64,000 bases of DNA from Gymnopus androsaceus JB14 (Eukaryota; Basidiomycota; Agaricomycetes; Agaricales; Omphalotaceae), in the NCBI GenBank assembly GCA_009733575.1, contig ML769545.1:62001-126000 (forward strand). Reading direction: 5' to 3'. Below, in pieces: positions 12,163 through 23,948 of this stretch (its first letter is position 1; every line of letters begins with the position of its first letter). Both the position numbers and the translations under genes were made by a program. The notes beneath the pieces were generated by a model. It was given only the letters and a program-made list of their open reading frames with translations, was not told the origin of the DNA and searched no databases.

Positions 12163-12539
12163 ATCTGACAGCGGACAGAATCAGATATGCATAAGATAGG
12201 TGACAGCAATTATTAATCGCAGAACGGTTTTATTGATAAGTATGCTATAAGGAGATGGGGATACACGAATACGCAGTTAATAGACGCGTTTAATTGCATG
12301 CAGCAACGAAAGTCACACGATGCCGAGCATCAATTTTAATTAGCCATGATCCGGCCACCGGTAACGGGTGCGTGCCTGAATCCACGCCTTCCAGTATTTC
12401 ATTTACCTCGCGGGATTGGAAAATTAAATACATTCCAGGAAGGTAACATAAACAAGGACATTTCCTTACATCTGAATTTTGAGAAAGTAAAAAAAAGTTT
12501 AATGATTTACCGTGTTTGTTTGAAGTGAAAGGCATTGGG

Positions 12540-15480
12540 GGTTTTTTGGGAACTTACTTAATAAAATAGGATGTGGTTGGAAAAAAAAGGAATTGGAATG
12601 AATATGATAAAGGATAATGCGGCAAAAATTATAGTGAAATAAGGTAGTAGGTGGACCGTAAACTTGAAGAAATAGAGTAGTATTTTGTTAGAATAAGGAA
12701 CGGTGTAACGAGAATATAAAGGACTATAGATTTAGTTAAAATGGGATGGAGCAATAGAAAATTAGGTATATTGATAATAACAAAAGATTATATAAATTTA
12801 TTAAATTATGACAATATAAAATTTAAAATTTAACGTAAAAGTTTGGAATAGAAAAATATAAAGTAAATAAATAAAGGAGGAGTAGTAGATAGAATAGAGG
12901 AAAAAATTTATAAAATAGTTACGTATTAGTAGTATCTAAGTGGTGGACAAAGGTTAGGAGTAAGGGATAGAAGGTTGAAATAGAAAAATAAAAGAAATTG
13001 AAATATTGATATTGATTGGGGAGGAGAGTTTTTAAAATGGAGGATATAAAATTAAAATTGAGAAATATAGTAAAAATGGGTCGATTTGGTTAATTGATGA
13101 GGTAGTAAGAGATGTTGAAGACATGTATGATAAATAATTAATATAAACTATTGGGTAAAAGGAAATTTAATTTGTTTTACAGATGCTAGACAACGAGATA
13201 GATTTGGGTCATTTAGAAAATGTATAAATAGATTGTTAAAAAGAATACGGAGTACTGCTTGGTTATGGAATATGTAAATATTTTTAGAGTATGCAATGGC
13301 AAGAGAAAAACAGATTTATAAGTGTAAAAGTAGTATTAATGCTGAAATTAAAACACATAGTTATGATGATCATTGATATCGTACACAGAGTTGCTCCGAT
13401 GGTCGTGGGAGTATTCAACGGTGATCAAATAAGCATAAGAACGTCCGTGAGATATGGTTAACGTACAATACCACAAAAATAATAAATAAAAAAGTGGGTG
13501 GAAGTGGGTACAATAAAATACAACAAAAAATAAAAAAAAATCAGAATGACTTTCAAGGACTAAAGAATGGATATTTGGGAGAAAATTGTCCGAGGAAACC
13601 TATGCCAGCGCAATTTAGAGAGGTAAATGATACAAGGCTGAAATACGTAGGTGAAAACATGCGGATGAGAGTGACATCAAATAGTAATGATAGCCAAATA
13701 TAAAAGATGAAAAAAAGAGAAGTATTCCAAGTATTCAGATGAAACAAAGAATAGAATGGAACATGTATGTTTAAAAGGACATAAATGTAGAAAGAGTAAG
13801 ATAAACCGTAAAGTAAAGAAGAACAGGGGAATTGTAATGTTTGAAAACAATAATGTGTAATTCACAATATGATATGGGATAAGTATTTGGTGTGAAAAAC
13901 TTACAGAAGATTGAAGGAGATTTTTGATGATTATTGTGTAAGTATGAGGGAATTGGATATGAAAGATAGAGAACCTTATTGGTGGGAAACCTTATGATAC
14001 AACGAAGAAGGAATTATATAAGAACAGGAGGCATAAAAAGTTTGTATAAGGAAGAATAAAAAAGAAAAAGTTTGTTAAAAAGGATTGTAAATCAACGAGA
14101 TGGATAAAAATGATAAAATGTAAAAAATATATCTATCGACATTTTTGATTAAATATAGGATAGCTAAGAGGTGACTAAGAAGCCTAAACACGTAGGTATC
14201 TAGTAAGAATTGCTCAAGAGCTGAAAGATAGTAAGAATAATGGTTGTTGATAAAAATTTTATGAGGAACATTACAAGTAGGATAGTGGAACGTAACAGTA
14301 ATTGAGAAGGATGTAATAGTTAATGTAACCTATGGGAAATTTTATGAAAAAGTACAATGGTAATGACATTAAATTGAATACGCTTTAAGTAAAAGAAGAA
14401 TGTAAACAGAGAAAACACGAGAGTATGGATAGAAGTTGTTCGGGAAATGACAAGCATGTTGGGACATGGGGTAAAAATAGAAACCAAAAAGACACAATGG
14501 ATGGAATGAGAGAGGAAGAGAAGATGGAAAAGAAATGTTAATAGTGAGGAAATGTAAGGAGTAGAGTTGAGTAATAGTTGTATTTAAATTGTGGGTTAAT
14601 TAAATGTAGTGGAGAATGGGTAAAGAGGGAATTTAAGATAAATTTTATAAAAACTCTATGTTGTTTTTTTAAGGGAGGATGAAATTTAAAGATGGAGTAG
14701 GAATAAACGTGAGGTGCAAACAGGATTAGAATATTGGGAAGATGATATTGGAGTGGTAAGTATTAATTAAATGTTTAAAGATGTAATTTTAATTGTTATA
14801 AAAAAGTTTATTGATAAGATTGAATTGTAGTGATGAGTGAGGGAGGAAGTTAGAAACAAAAGTGTATATTTTTTAAATAGTAATTAAATACAGAATAATT
14901 GGATTATAAGAGTTTTTTTATGAAGGTAATATTTGCAATAAATAAATATAAATAGTAAAATTAAAAAAAAATCAGAAAATTTTTACTTTAAAGTGATGAA
15001 GTGTTTATGAGAATATTATTGAGAATAAATAGTTAATGTTTAATGTTAGTGTTTATGGTTTTAAAATTAACTAAGTTTAAAGGGGATGGGATTTAGGGAA
15101 GATGAGGTGTTTGAATAAGTTATTTAAGGCTGTTTTAAAAAGAAGGTGAATTCAGATATGGGGATAGAATACGTGAATAATGGATGGAAGTAGTGGGTAT
15201 GGGGAGTAATATAAATGATGAATTATTAAAAAGAGTTAGATTGAGATATTTAAGAATTGAATTAATGAAGAGAATAGAAAAGTTGATAAAAAGGTTATTT
15301 GTTAATTAAACAAATATGTAGATGGTTTTTGATTGAATAAGAAAGATGAAAAAAGTGATATATGGAAGAAGGAGTGTTTTATGGGTATATTAAAAGATGA
15401 GTAGATAGTATGATGTTAATAGAGGGTAGGGTAAGAAGATAGACACTATTATTAGATTTAAGAGATTTGAAGGATATGAA
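12540..15480. other. C-depleted, low-quality copy of flanking repeat
   Basis: On the + strand, C is nearly absent; several whole 60-base lines (for example around 13,021, 14,761 and 15,001) contain none, while G is normal. The sequence aligns base for base with 10,140-12,137 and then with 55,372-56,530, but positions that are C there read mostly A (sometimes T) here, such as GTTCACCTGGG against GTTAAAATGGG near 12,740. The first part duplicates the contig left of the gap. I read this as base-calling failure in an unmerged contig, not genuine sequence. ORFs inside it are meaningless. Confidence 0.85.
14267..14538 (-). pseudogene. corrupted image of small secreted gene A2
   Basis: Aligned with copy A2 and with 55,114-55,371 at the expected distance from the flanks, but with C replaced throughout, so no frame survives. 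It is probably the same physical gene as 11,816-12,076 read badly, and should not be counted as an extra copy. Confidence 0.6.
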
Positions 15481-15699
15481 TCGTTGTCGTGGTACCATTA
15501 GAGCCATGTAAGCAAGACAAAGAGTACTAGTACACGGGAAAGAAAGATGGAATTGGAGCTAGTAGTTTGTACGTTTGAAATTTGGACGAGATGGTTAGCA
15601 AGAATTGTGGCATATACCATGGTTATGGTTTATAGTATGGGATGTAAGATAAAAAAAACCATGGGTAGATGATATTAATGGAAGATTGGGATTCTTGGA

Positions 15700-17830
15700 G
15701 ATGACATGTGTATTATCCATAGTATGATTAATGTTATTTAGTACGAGGTGATGATACATGTGAAGATATAATTAGTGTAGTTTTGATCTATTTATGGATT
15801 ATTATGATGATTATAAATTAGAATGGTTTGAGTATGATTTATGATGGCCAGATTGAATATGAGGTAATTATAAATGTAGGGTGCTAAATACGGAATGCAA
15901 GATGTATATTATTTGGTTATTTAAAATTAGGTTGTTAGAATGTGTGTAATAGATACAATATTGATAAATAAACACTGTTTATTGTGTAAGTGTTATGTCT
16001 TATTTAGGAAAATTGTAAGGTAAGGTTAGGATTACAGTCCGATGATGGATATATGTTTGCTGATTTATAATTGGAAGAGATTTTTCTACCAGGAAGATTG
16101 AAAAAGATTTGATTATGATATTTATGTTACGATTCTAAATGATGGTGATGCTTGTAAGAATTAAGAAGATTTAGGTAAACCTATTCACTTGGATTGGTCT
16201 TCTCAGGCTAGCTAAATGTATAGGGACAACCTCACCCAATAATAACGGTTCTACTTGAACTATATAGATTGAGACAGTTGACCACTTTGATGGATTGGAG
16301 CGGGTTGATCCTTCACAATGGTCATAGGATATGGGTTTGCTGTTGTTCTGAATATACAATTGTATGTTGGAGGTTAGGGGTTAGCTCCTGGTCCGTTGGA
16401 TACCTGTGCTTTTGAAATTTAAGTTCAGTAACGCGTCCACGCGTGGGTCCTGAATCTTGATCGTAATGCGTAACGTATATGGTTTTCTGATCTGGGTTTT
16501 CGGAGCTGAAATTTAACTATTGAGCTATTTTTTGTCAATTTCACTTCTTTTGGAATTCGAGTAGTAATACTTTTTTGGCAGATTGTTGTATGTTAGGAGC
16601 CTACTTGGCATAGTATTAGGACTTCAAATAGGGTCTCGCGCAAGAAGTACCATTTTTGGAAGTGAAACTTTTTTGAAGTTATCATTACAATTGCATTGGT
16701 GGAAGAAGCTTTGCAGATTATTTAGTCGTAGGCGGATGTACTTGGGTCAAGTTCAGACGTAGTATTGTTAGTGTTGGCGTTGTCGGTTCCTGGCCTTCAT
16801 GGAGGAGCGCTTTTCTGTGAACTGGCCGTTTAGTTTATATGTTTGCGGCGCGGCTACGCCGGTCTGACCTAGTTTTGTTCGTCAACGCCATCGCTGCTGC
16901 TGTTTGAACTATGATTCTTGATATGATGGTATAGGCGCTAACGCTGTAACATTAAGTGAATTAAATTCTGTAAGTGTATTCATGTGATACAACTCTATGG
17001 TTATATAAGGTATTGCGAAATAATCTCTTACTGTTAGCTCGCCTCTATGCATGAAAAGGGAGATTGCTTTTTACCTGTATATTAGTTGGATTGGATGCGT
17101 GTAGCATGTAACTGGGGTTCAATACAGCGCTATACTACCTCTTATCAAGACATATACCGTTGGATTATTTTATTGTTATGTCAGCATAGAGCATTCTTCA
17201 CTTCTTCGCGATTATTAAATGTTATGTATCTTGATCAACATGACCAAATTATGAAGTCTTCGGTACTTAAGAGATCTCGGATTGATCATAGATCTTAAGC
17301 TCTAGCGTTTATACTCTCTTTAAGTGGTAAATGTAATCGAGTACACGTTAAGTTTTCATTTAGAACATTTTGGCTGTTGCATGTAATTACTATTACATCC
17401 GTCTCTTCGGGGTAACAACAGATGTGTTGGGAAAACTTACTTTTCATATCACTCATCTGCTTCTTAATAATTATGCTTATTCCAATACTATTCAATGTTC
17501 TTCCGCAGTGGATCTGCTAGATCTATGTCTTTTGCATGCATTGTGACTTACTATTAAGCACCTCGGGTCTTTTTTCATTTCAACCTCTCTCTGAAATCTA
17601 TTTCATTCGTTGAGTTCAGACCTTTCTGTATCCTGTTCGAAACCGAACAATTGTATATAGACGGGACTTAGATTTGGAATACGAATCGTAAACTAATACT
17701 ATTCCCGGAATTAATGTGTTCGTATTTAACATAGTATAATGTGTTAATTAGTTATTATTTATGCTCGATGGCTCCATATATTTCGCACTGTTTATTTAGG
17801 CGAATGGCAGTGATACTGAAAGCTCCAGGT
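15700..17830. other. noisy interval: unmatched 1.2 kb plus degraded repeat
   Basis: From about 16,930 to 17,830 the sequence aligns with 56,650-57,480 but with many small changes toward T, again suggesting poor reads. From about 15,700 to 16,930 I find no match in copy 2. I see no gene there and no terminal repeats that would prove an insertion. Confidence 0.5.
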
Positions 17831-18060
17831 CCCACCTTAGAATGCATCTCGCCCCTCACGCAGCCACACAAATTAAGCTTGATTCAAGAAACTGGTGATA
17901 CAATGTAAAAGTAGGGCTGTGACCATTGAAATGAGGACTTACCACGCCGCAAGAGCATCTTCCAATAAGGTAACGGAATCTGGGTGCCACTCATGTTATT
18001 TACTCCATGGGGAAAGGTTGCAGTGAAGTATTATCCACTTGAAAAAACAACTAGAAGTGG

Positions 18061-18068
18061 TATAAAAG
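18061..18068 (+). promoter_or_regulatory. TATA box of small secreted gene B1
   Basis: TATAAAAG, 100 bp upstream of the ATG at 18,161. It is conserved at 57,734-57,741 before the duplicate gene and, in a weaker form, before copy 55,114-55,371 on the opposite strand. Confidence 0.45.
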
Positions 18069-18160
18069 TGGAACTGAAATGCCTATTTACCCATTCTCCA
18101 CTACATTTCAATCACCACAATCGAAAGACAACTTGTTACTCAATCTCGTACATCCTCACT

Positions 18161-18418
18161 ATGAAATTCTTCGCCATCGTCTCTGCCGTTCTCATTGCAG
18201 CCATTGGTGTTGGGGCTATTGCCCCCAACCCCGACAGCGCTTGTCAATGCCCGAACAACTGCGAGCACACTCTCGGGTCTTCTTGTGCATTCTTCTTGGA
18301 TGGAAACACTATCAATGGATGTTAGTACCATACTGTTTGCATTAAAAGTGCCCATACTTACCTTGAATCGATTACAGCTTGCATCAATGGAGCGAATGGT
18401 CTCACTTGCGCTACGTGA
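18161..18418 (+). CDS. small secreted six-cysteine protein, copy B1
   Basis: Exon 1 18161-18320, intron 18321-18377 (GT..AG), exon 2 18378-18418, for 66 residues. It has a signal peptide at 1-20 and cysteines at residues 28, 30, 34, 42, 55 and 64. It points rightward, opposite to copies A1 and A2, and its flanks on both sides are inverted relative to those of A2, so A2 and B1 form a head-to-head pair across a palindromic arrangement. A TATAAAAG box lies 100 bp upstream. It is almost identical to 57,839-58,096. Function is unknown; it is probably exported. Confidence 0.78.
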
Positions 18419-19275
18419 ATGGTCGTCGGAGAAGTTTTAGCGACATATCCAGTAGGTCTTATCTAATTTTCACCATTGAAGATTCTTACCGAACACCTAC
18501 TTTACTTCCTAGTCACCTCTGTAGTCCCAGATTAATTAAATAAATTGTTCTATATAGACTATAGTGTTTTTGAATCAGAATACATGTTGTATGCATTTTG
18601 AGCTCATGTCGGAGTGACAAGCCTTGGTACAAACTGGGTTGCTTCGTTTGAGTCTTCTGAGACGATCGGTTTACGCCGATTTGGCACCGTTTGGACTAGC
18701 CCAGGACTGAAGAAGACCTCTTGCGACACCAGTAGCGGCAGTACTTGCTTAGTCTAACTTGGTCTTGAGTTAAGTATATGTACCTTTTTGGGATTGAAAG
18801 AGATTTTTTGGAGTGTTGCTACCTTTTCTTAAGGATGAACGCTCTGATGAACAGATGCATCGAGATAGTCATCAACAAGTCATCAAAACCAAAAACGTCA
18901 AGACCATAAGCGCACAAACGACGTGACGTGAGGTCGACCGTCGCCTTTGCGTCCGATGTCCACCCTCGCTAGAGGCTACTACAAGGCGCGATAAAACCTG
19001 TGGAGTCTGATCTTTTCCTTCAAAACTACATCTCCAGCCTTCATCTGGCCTATTCATCCAACGTCCCCAATGTTCAAGTTTCCAGCCAGGCTCCGCTCTT
19101 CATACAATATGTATTCTTAAACCCTGCGGTTCCTGCCTTTGTGTAAACACCGTCCAAGCTTGTTCCATGTAGTACTGAAATACGATCTTCTTTAGTGATG
19201 CTGGCTTGATGGATTTCATGGCATAGGGAAAAAGGTGAATAATTCCACCAGTGTTCAAAAAGCTGCTTAAATAAT
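18419..19275. other. 3' tail of segmental duplication copy 1
   Basis: The first ~280 bp are the inverse of the sequence 3' of copy A2 (11,560-11,815). The rest matches 58,340-58,945. A possible coding relic (LLQGAIK-like in the copy at 58,442-58,747) is frame-broken here. Confidence 0.5.
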
Positions 19276-19812
19276 CGACCACTTTGTTTGACATGAATAC
19301 TTACCGAATGTTACAGGCTATCCCTTTCATCGAATGGATTGGTAACGAGCTGGCCCTTGAGCAGATCATAAAGACTTCAATAAGAACACCTGGCGTGAGT
19401 GGCCCAAGGCCGTACATCTCTTTTTCTAATTGATGGTCACAACTCCTCTATCGTATACTTAGCTGCTTCACCATCAATCTTTTGGCGTTCACATTCATGT
19501 CTGTACCTCAAGAGATCCATTCATGACTCGCAGCTGACCCAACAAAATGGGCCGCTGAGGGTCACACTCACATCTTATTGCAATTAGCTCAAAATGCATT
19601 TCTCTGCTACATTTAAAAGTTTGGTGTCACCAGCGACAGTCTCGCCACAAACATTGAATCAAAGTGGAAAAATGCTCGGTTGATTTGAGGGGTTATCTCA
19701 TTCAGTGTCGCTGTTAACCAATATGTTTGAATTCAGCGTTGTTTACTCGTTTCTATTTTTATCACCCAAAGGTCCATAAAACGTGAAAATGTATGTCTTT
19801 GTTGTCCGTAGC

Positions 19813-19941
19813 AATGTCTAGCTATACCTTTACCACGTCGCTGCTCCTTCTCCTTGTTCCGGTCCTTGTTGTCAGCCAGTGCCCTCAGGCTCACATCTTT
19901 GGTGCACGCGAAACGACCGTGCCTCAATCTGATCCTTATGG
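19813..19941 (+). pseudogene. 5' exon remnant of CE5 cutinase/acetylxylan esterase
   Basis: The ATG at 19,813 opens a strong signal peptide (SSYTFTTSLLLLLVPVLVV). It is followed by QCPQAHIFGARETTVPQ, the conserved N-terminus of carbohydrate esterase family 5 (cutinase / acetylxylan esterase), including the first disulphide cysteine. After DPYG the homology stops. No GYSQG nucleophile-elbow or later exons follow, and the next bases enter a hairpin-bearing AT-rich stretch and then a MITE. It looks like a truncated gene whose remainder was displaced or deleted. Confidence 0.65.
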
Positions 19942-19964
19942 TACACTGCTGCACCATAGACTGG

Positions 19965-19999
19965 TGATATTTTGCATGTTTTTTCTATGCAAAATATCA
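19965..19999. repeat. perfect hairpin in truncated CE5 locus
   Basis: A 13-base stem TGATATTTTGCAT, a nine-base T-rich loop, then the exact complement ATGCAAAATATCA. A further partial copy (ATGCAAAATATC) lies about 50 bp downstream. Confidence 0.7.
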
Positions 20000-20369
20000 G
20001 CGTTTTATCTCATATTTTTCCAGGATCAAGCAGGCACACATTTATGCAAAATATCTCAAAGACACTGCTTTGCATATCCACTGTGATTTCTTCACGAATT
20101 ATCTTCGTGCAATCTTCAAATATTCTCAGCCGCAAATGTCATCAGCGCCTCCATAATCAGCTGCATCGCGGCTTTCCCCGCCTCTCCTCCTCATTCCATT
20201 TGAACCTGACAGTACCGTTCATGCATAAAAAACTGTTCAAAAATGTATATATAGCAAGATGGATGGACGTGAAGGTCAAAGCCTCAAAGGGAGGACCTCT
20301 GCCACGGTAGTGACTTGATCATGAAGCTGGTAGCAGGGACTGGTGCTTATGCACTGGAACATATTACTA

Positions 20370-20666
20370 AGAGTCAGTTCGGCAACAGGAATCTGGCCAG
20401 ATTCTTACGGCTAGTTACCGTAGATGGTAATCAGTTTTCAACGAAATCTTGCCTGTCTCTGCTGTACAATGTGTCCCCACCAGCCTAATTTTGACACAAA
20501 AAGGCTCAGAAGAATGTGAGTAGTGATTTACCACTATTCTACTGTCATTCTATGAGAGGAAGGAGTAGTATGAATGAAAACAAAGGGCGCTTGTCCAAAA
20601 TCTGATTACCATCTATGGTAACAAGGTGTAAGAATCTGGCCAGATTCTGGTTGCCAAACTGACTCT
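20370..20666. mobile_element. 297 bp MITE, TA target site
   Basis: The terminal inverted repeats are about 40 bp (AGAGTCAGTTYGGCAAC, then GAATCTGGCCAGATTCTTAC at each inner side). They are flanked by TA at 20,368-20,369 and 20,667-20,668. There is no coding capacity. TIR plus TA duplication fits a Tc1/mariner-pogo-mobilised MITE. Confidence 0.8.
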
Positions 20667-20772
20667 TAGCTACACCCCGTAAATTTGCCCCGTAAATTCA
20701 CTCCATGTAGCAATCATTCTACATTGTCTATCAATTTCAGCATTCAGATGGGCGAGTCTTGACAAAGAGTTA

Positions 20773-23700
20773 CAGTGATCTTGGAGTCGTTGAGCCACGG
20801 CTTTGATTTTTTCTTGCGGAACTCGCTACATTACAGTCTTTACATACCTAAGTATCTAGAAATAATCTAAAAGCTCTTAAAACAAGATTGAAGTGCTTTA
20901 AGGACCTTCAGGCTAAGGGCAAGTAATTACTATGAATTAAATCGGAATTCAAGTCCAATGTCACGGTTTTGGAATCTTTGAGCCAGTGTTACATGATTAT
21001 GTAGTCACCATGGGTAAGCTACCCGGATCCCGAATTATTCACTTGTGCCTTCATCCTCATCGCTATTGGAGCCCCCATCATTGTCGTCCTGCTGCCCTGA
21101 GCCTATGAACCTGGCTGCAAGATCCTTCTTGCTTATATGAGTGGGTTTTTGAGGTAAGTCCCTGACCCTGGTTCCATTGGCCTGATGCTGTTTGCATGTT
21201 TTTGACCATGCTTCCACCCGTTCCACATGCTTCACCTTTATCTCCTTCCACTCCTTCTCTAACGCTCCCTTCTTTTCCTTCTTAGACTCCCTCTCCGCTA
21301 ACCTTGCACTCTTATCACCTCTTCTTGTGCCTGTACCGCCTTTTTCCTCTGCTGAAATCCCAAAATTCTCTCGTCAGTCCAGAGCCTGCCCAGTCCTTCA
21401 TTTGGCAACACTTCCTTGTCTGGCTTGTTCTTTCTCTTCTCCTCTTTTGCATGAAGTGCCCAGTTCATCTTTGAGAGGGTCATGTCCTGCATGACAGCTT
21501 GAGCAGCATATGTCTCTTCTCTATTTTGAAACGCCTCTACCACAACTTTCGTATCTCATAGGGAGTTGACTAGCGCTCTATTCTTCTCCTGAAGCATCTC
21601 CATGGCCTGGTGTCTGTATCCTATATCTGTTTCTTCTGCTTCATTGAGCAGACCCCAATCTGGAGCTGACATTTGGAGAGGTGTTTTTTCAAGCATGCAA
21701 GGGAATGGGGTATTGGATGTATATGGGTTTTGGGAGGTGAGGAATGATCCAGACGATGTTGATGCAAGCAAACTAGTCAACATTTGCATTCGTTTTGACG
21801 GCGTGTCAACTGGCTGCTCTGTATCATCGCGAGACCTGCAATTCGAATGGGAGCCAGATGCTTCAGGAGTAGTCACAGGAGACGGTGGATTGATTGCACG
21901 AGACAATGAGGCTATGGGTGCTCGGACTGACGATGGAGGCAGAGCATGAGAGGGCGATGTATCAAACAATGTAGGCTGGTAAGTGTGGAAGGTAGTCATG
22001 ATTGCTCTGATTGGACTTGTCTGCGTCAGGGTGAATGAGCCTTTTATTGACGTCGCTTCTGCAGGTACAAGCTGCTCTGGGCATATGACACCAGGATTGA
22101 ACGGGAATATGCCTGTTGCACTAAATGCGGCCTTCACTGTGTCAATAGTGAATGCAATGAGGAACGCTCTCCTGAATACAGGCCCAAAGTCTTCTTTACC
22201 AACAACGCACTGGTTCTCATCCTTGAATTGCGCTACTGACCTCTTCATCTCCGCCTTCATCCTTGCAAAGCACACAACATCCAATCCCTGTAATGCATGT
22301 GTGCAATCACTGCAATGCGGTGGGTATCCTAGGATCACAATGTTACGCTCCATTGCGAACTCGATCACATCAGGAGTGAAGTGAGAGCTATGACCGTCCA
22401 TCAGAAGTACTTGTATCTCGCCATTAGCCTTGGCACACGTCAAAGGGTCGAATCCAGTTTTGATCCATTCACAGGCAATTTTGTTGTCAGTCCATCCATT
22501 TTCTAATACTGTCATGCTAATTCTTTGGTCAGATCCACTCTAGCTGGTACAAGGTCAAGAAACACGTATGTTGCTTGAGACACGTTGTTAGTTGTCCACC
22601 TGGTCTGCATATTCTTTCCTTTGAAGATGACAGTTGGGCGTAGAGTTGTGCCATTGCCGCAGATAGTTACTATGGCTGTAACATTTTCTCGGTTGGCACC
22701 ACCTTGTCGATGCTGCATTTTTGTGCCACGCTTGCCCGCAATGCGCTCTTTTGCCATGTTTCCTCGAGAAGCCGAGGATTCATCCATCCCATACGTATTC
22801 TTCGGATTGACTCCAGCATCTGCGATCTCCTCCTTCACAAGATTGAACCAGCTGTCTACTGCCATAGGGTTTAGACCTTGTGCCCTTTGGGTGTCCAAGG
22901 CTTTGCTCCAATGCATAAAAATTTCATGATGCCTGTTCAGGAACTCGTAGACCCAAGTAGACCCGACTTCCTTGTATCCATGACCTTCTCTCTTCTGTAG
23001 AATTGCATTCGCATATGACTTGATCTGGTTCTGAGCTGGTGGCTGACTGTGTTCTACAGAGCGTAAGACCCAGTCAGCAAGAGCCTTCTCTTCAGCTGGA
23101 GTGAGCTTCTGTTTTGTAGCATTAAACTCCTGTATACCCCTATGTCCATCAACCTTTCTTGTCAATGTCATTTGGTCCACTCCAAAATCTTTCGCAATCC
23201 TTCTTGTGGATTTTCTTTCACTTTCCTCTTTCTTTAGCTCTTCTCTGTATGCCTCTGCAGCTTTCTCCAAGCTTTCGGCCTTTGTTTCCCGTTCCAGCTG
23301 AGCCTTCAGATCATTTGATTGAGATTTCCCGACCATGTTGCCACTGAATTCGAGATGTCAGTCGTAGAGATATTCCAGCAAGTGTGTGGGAATGTCAATC
23401 AACAGGTGGCCAAATCACCTACCGAAAACCTGTTTTCCGCTTCGTGTCACGCTAAATCCTTTTGAACATCGAGATCTTAATAATTTACCTACTGCTTTGC
23501 TAAATAGCACATTCAATAGACAATGTAATTCTGCATACATGAAAGTACAGCTTGGAGCCATTGGTTATCAATCTAAGGTGGCTCACCACCAAGGCCAAAG
23601 TTTTCCAGCTCTAAAACGTCAAAAAAAAAGTACTATATGCTTTGTTTAGCTCTCCATGTACAGGGGTTATGCACTCCAAGTTTGGACCAGATATGCAATA

Positions 23701-23812
23701 AGCACATACAAGTACTTTGAGATACTCAGATCGAAGAAATACTATCAGGGAAATAAAAATTACGGTTGGTGGATCAAGGACTCCAAGTGGCTCAAGGACT
23801 CCAAGATCACTG
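20773..23812 (-). mobile_element. pogo-like DNA transposon, 3.04 kb
   Basis: The element is bounded by ~26 bp terminal inverted repeats (CAGTGATCTTGGAGTC, then STTGAGCCAC), with TA target duplications at 20,771-20,772 and 23,813-23,814. An internal second GGACTCCAAG block lies next to the right repeat. It encodes a single pogo/Fot-type DDE transposase on the minus strand, now decayed. It landed 135 bp before the start of the RBR ligase gene. Confidence 0.85.
21035..23336 (-). pseudogene. pogo-family DDE transposase, inactivated
   Basis: Reading from 23,336, a basic helix-turn-helix (psq/CENP-B type, with RRIAKDFGVDQMTL) is followed by a second HTH (WVYEFLNRHHEIFMHWSKAL) and the DDE_1 catalytic core. 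The core has the first Asp in YGMDESS, the second in LLMDGHSSHF and the third in LQGLDVVCF. The C-terminal coiled, charged tail runs to 21,035. Three lesions break it: a frameshift near 22,515-22,560, an in-frame TGA near 21,558 (CGA to TGA at a CpG would explain it), and a frameshift near 21,305. The catalytic residues remain, so inactivation may be recent. Confidence 0.85.
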
Positions 23813-23948
23813 TAGTGTTCGGAGGAAAGTTTCGGAGCGCCCTAAGGCTAGAGCGCCACTTTTGAGGATGAGTCACGATGACCCTCTGACCGGAACCACC
23901 ATCTTCGCGCTCGTCGTCCACAACACCAACAGCAAGCCAAGGCAACAC

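Larger units (their letters stand above)
6186..19275 (+). repeat. segmental duplication, copy 1
   Basis: This stretch is collinear and in the same orientation with 47,828-58,945. The left edge is sharp: both copies share the sequence starting GTCGTCAGTCACCC, while the bases before it are unrelated. The right edge lies where both reach the segment ending near GTGTTCAAAAA. The copies differ by identifiable events. Copy 1 keeps a ~380 bp piece of the zinc-finger gene lost from copy 2 (about 7450-7830), lacks two transposons present in copy 2, and contains a scaffold gap with redundant low-quality sequence plus an extra ~1.2 kb at about 15.7-16.93 kb. Removing these makes the lengths agree to within a few hundred bases. 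Confidence 0.85.

Noticed and set aside
14267..14538. A seventh small secreted gene
   Set aside because: It is the degraded image of 11,816-12,076 in the redundant overlap and has no usable frame.
12540..15480. Repeat-induced point mutation (RIP) as cause of base bias
   Set aside because: RIP converts C to T (and G to A on the other strand). Here C goes mainly to A on one strand, with G intact, beside a scaffold gap.
12018..18355. Opposite-strand ORFs over the secreted genes (starting MGTFNANSMVLTSIDS)
   Set aside because: Recurrent only because the gene is repeated. The sense frame has a signal peptide, cysteines and correct splice sites.
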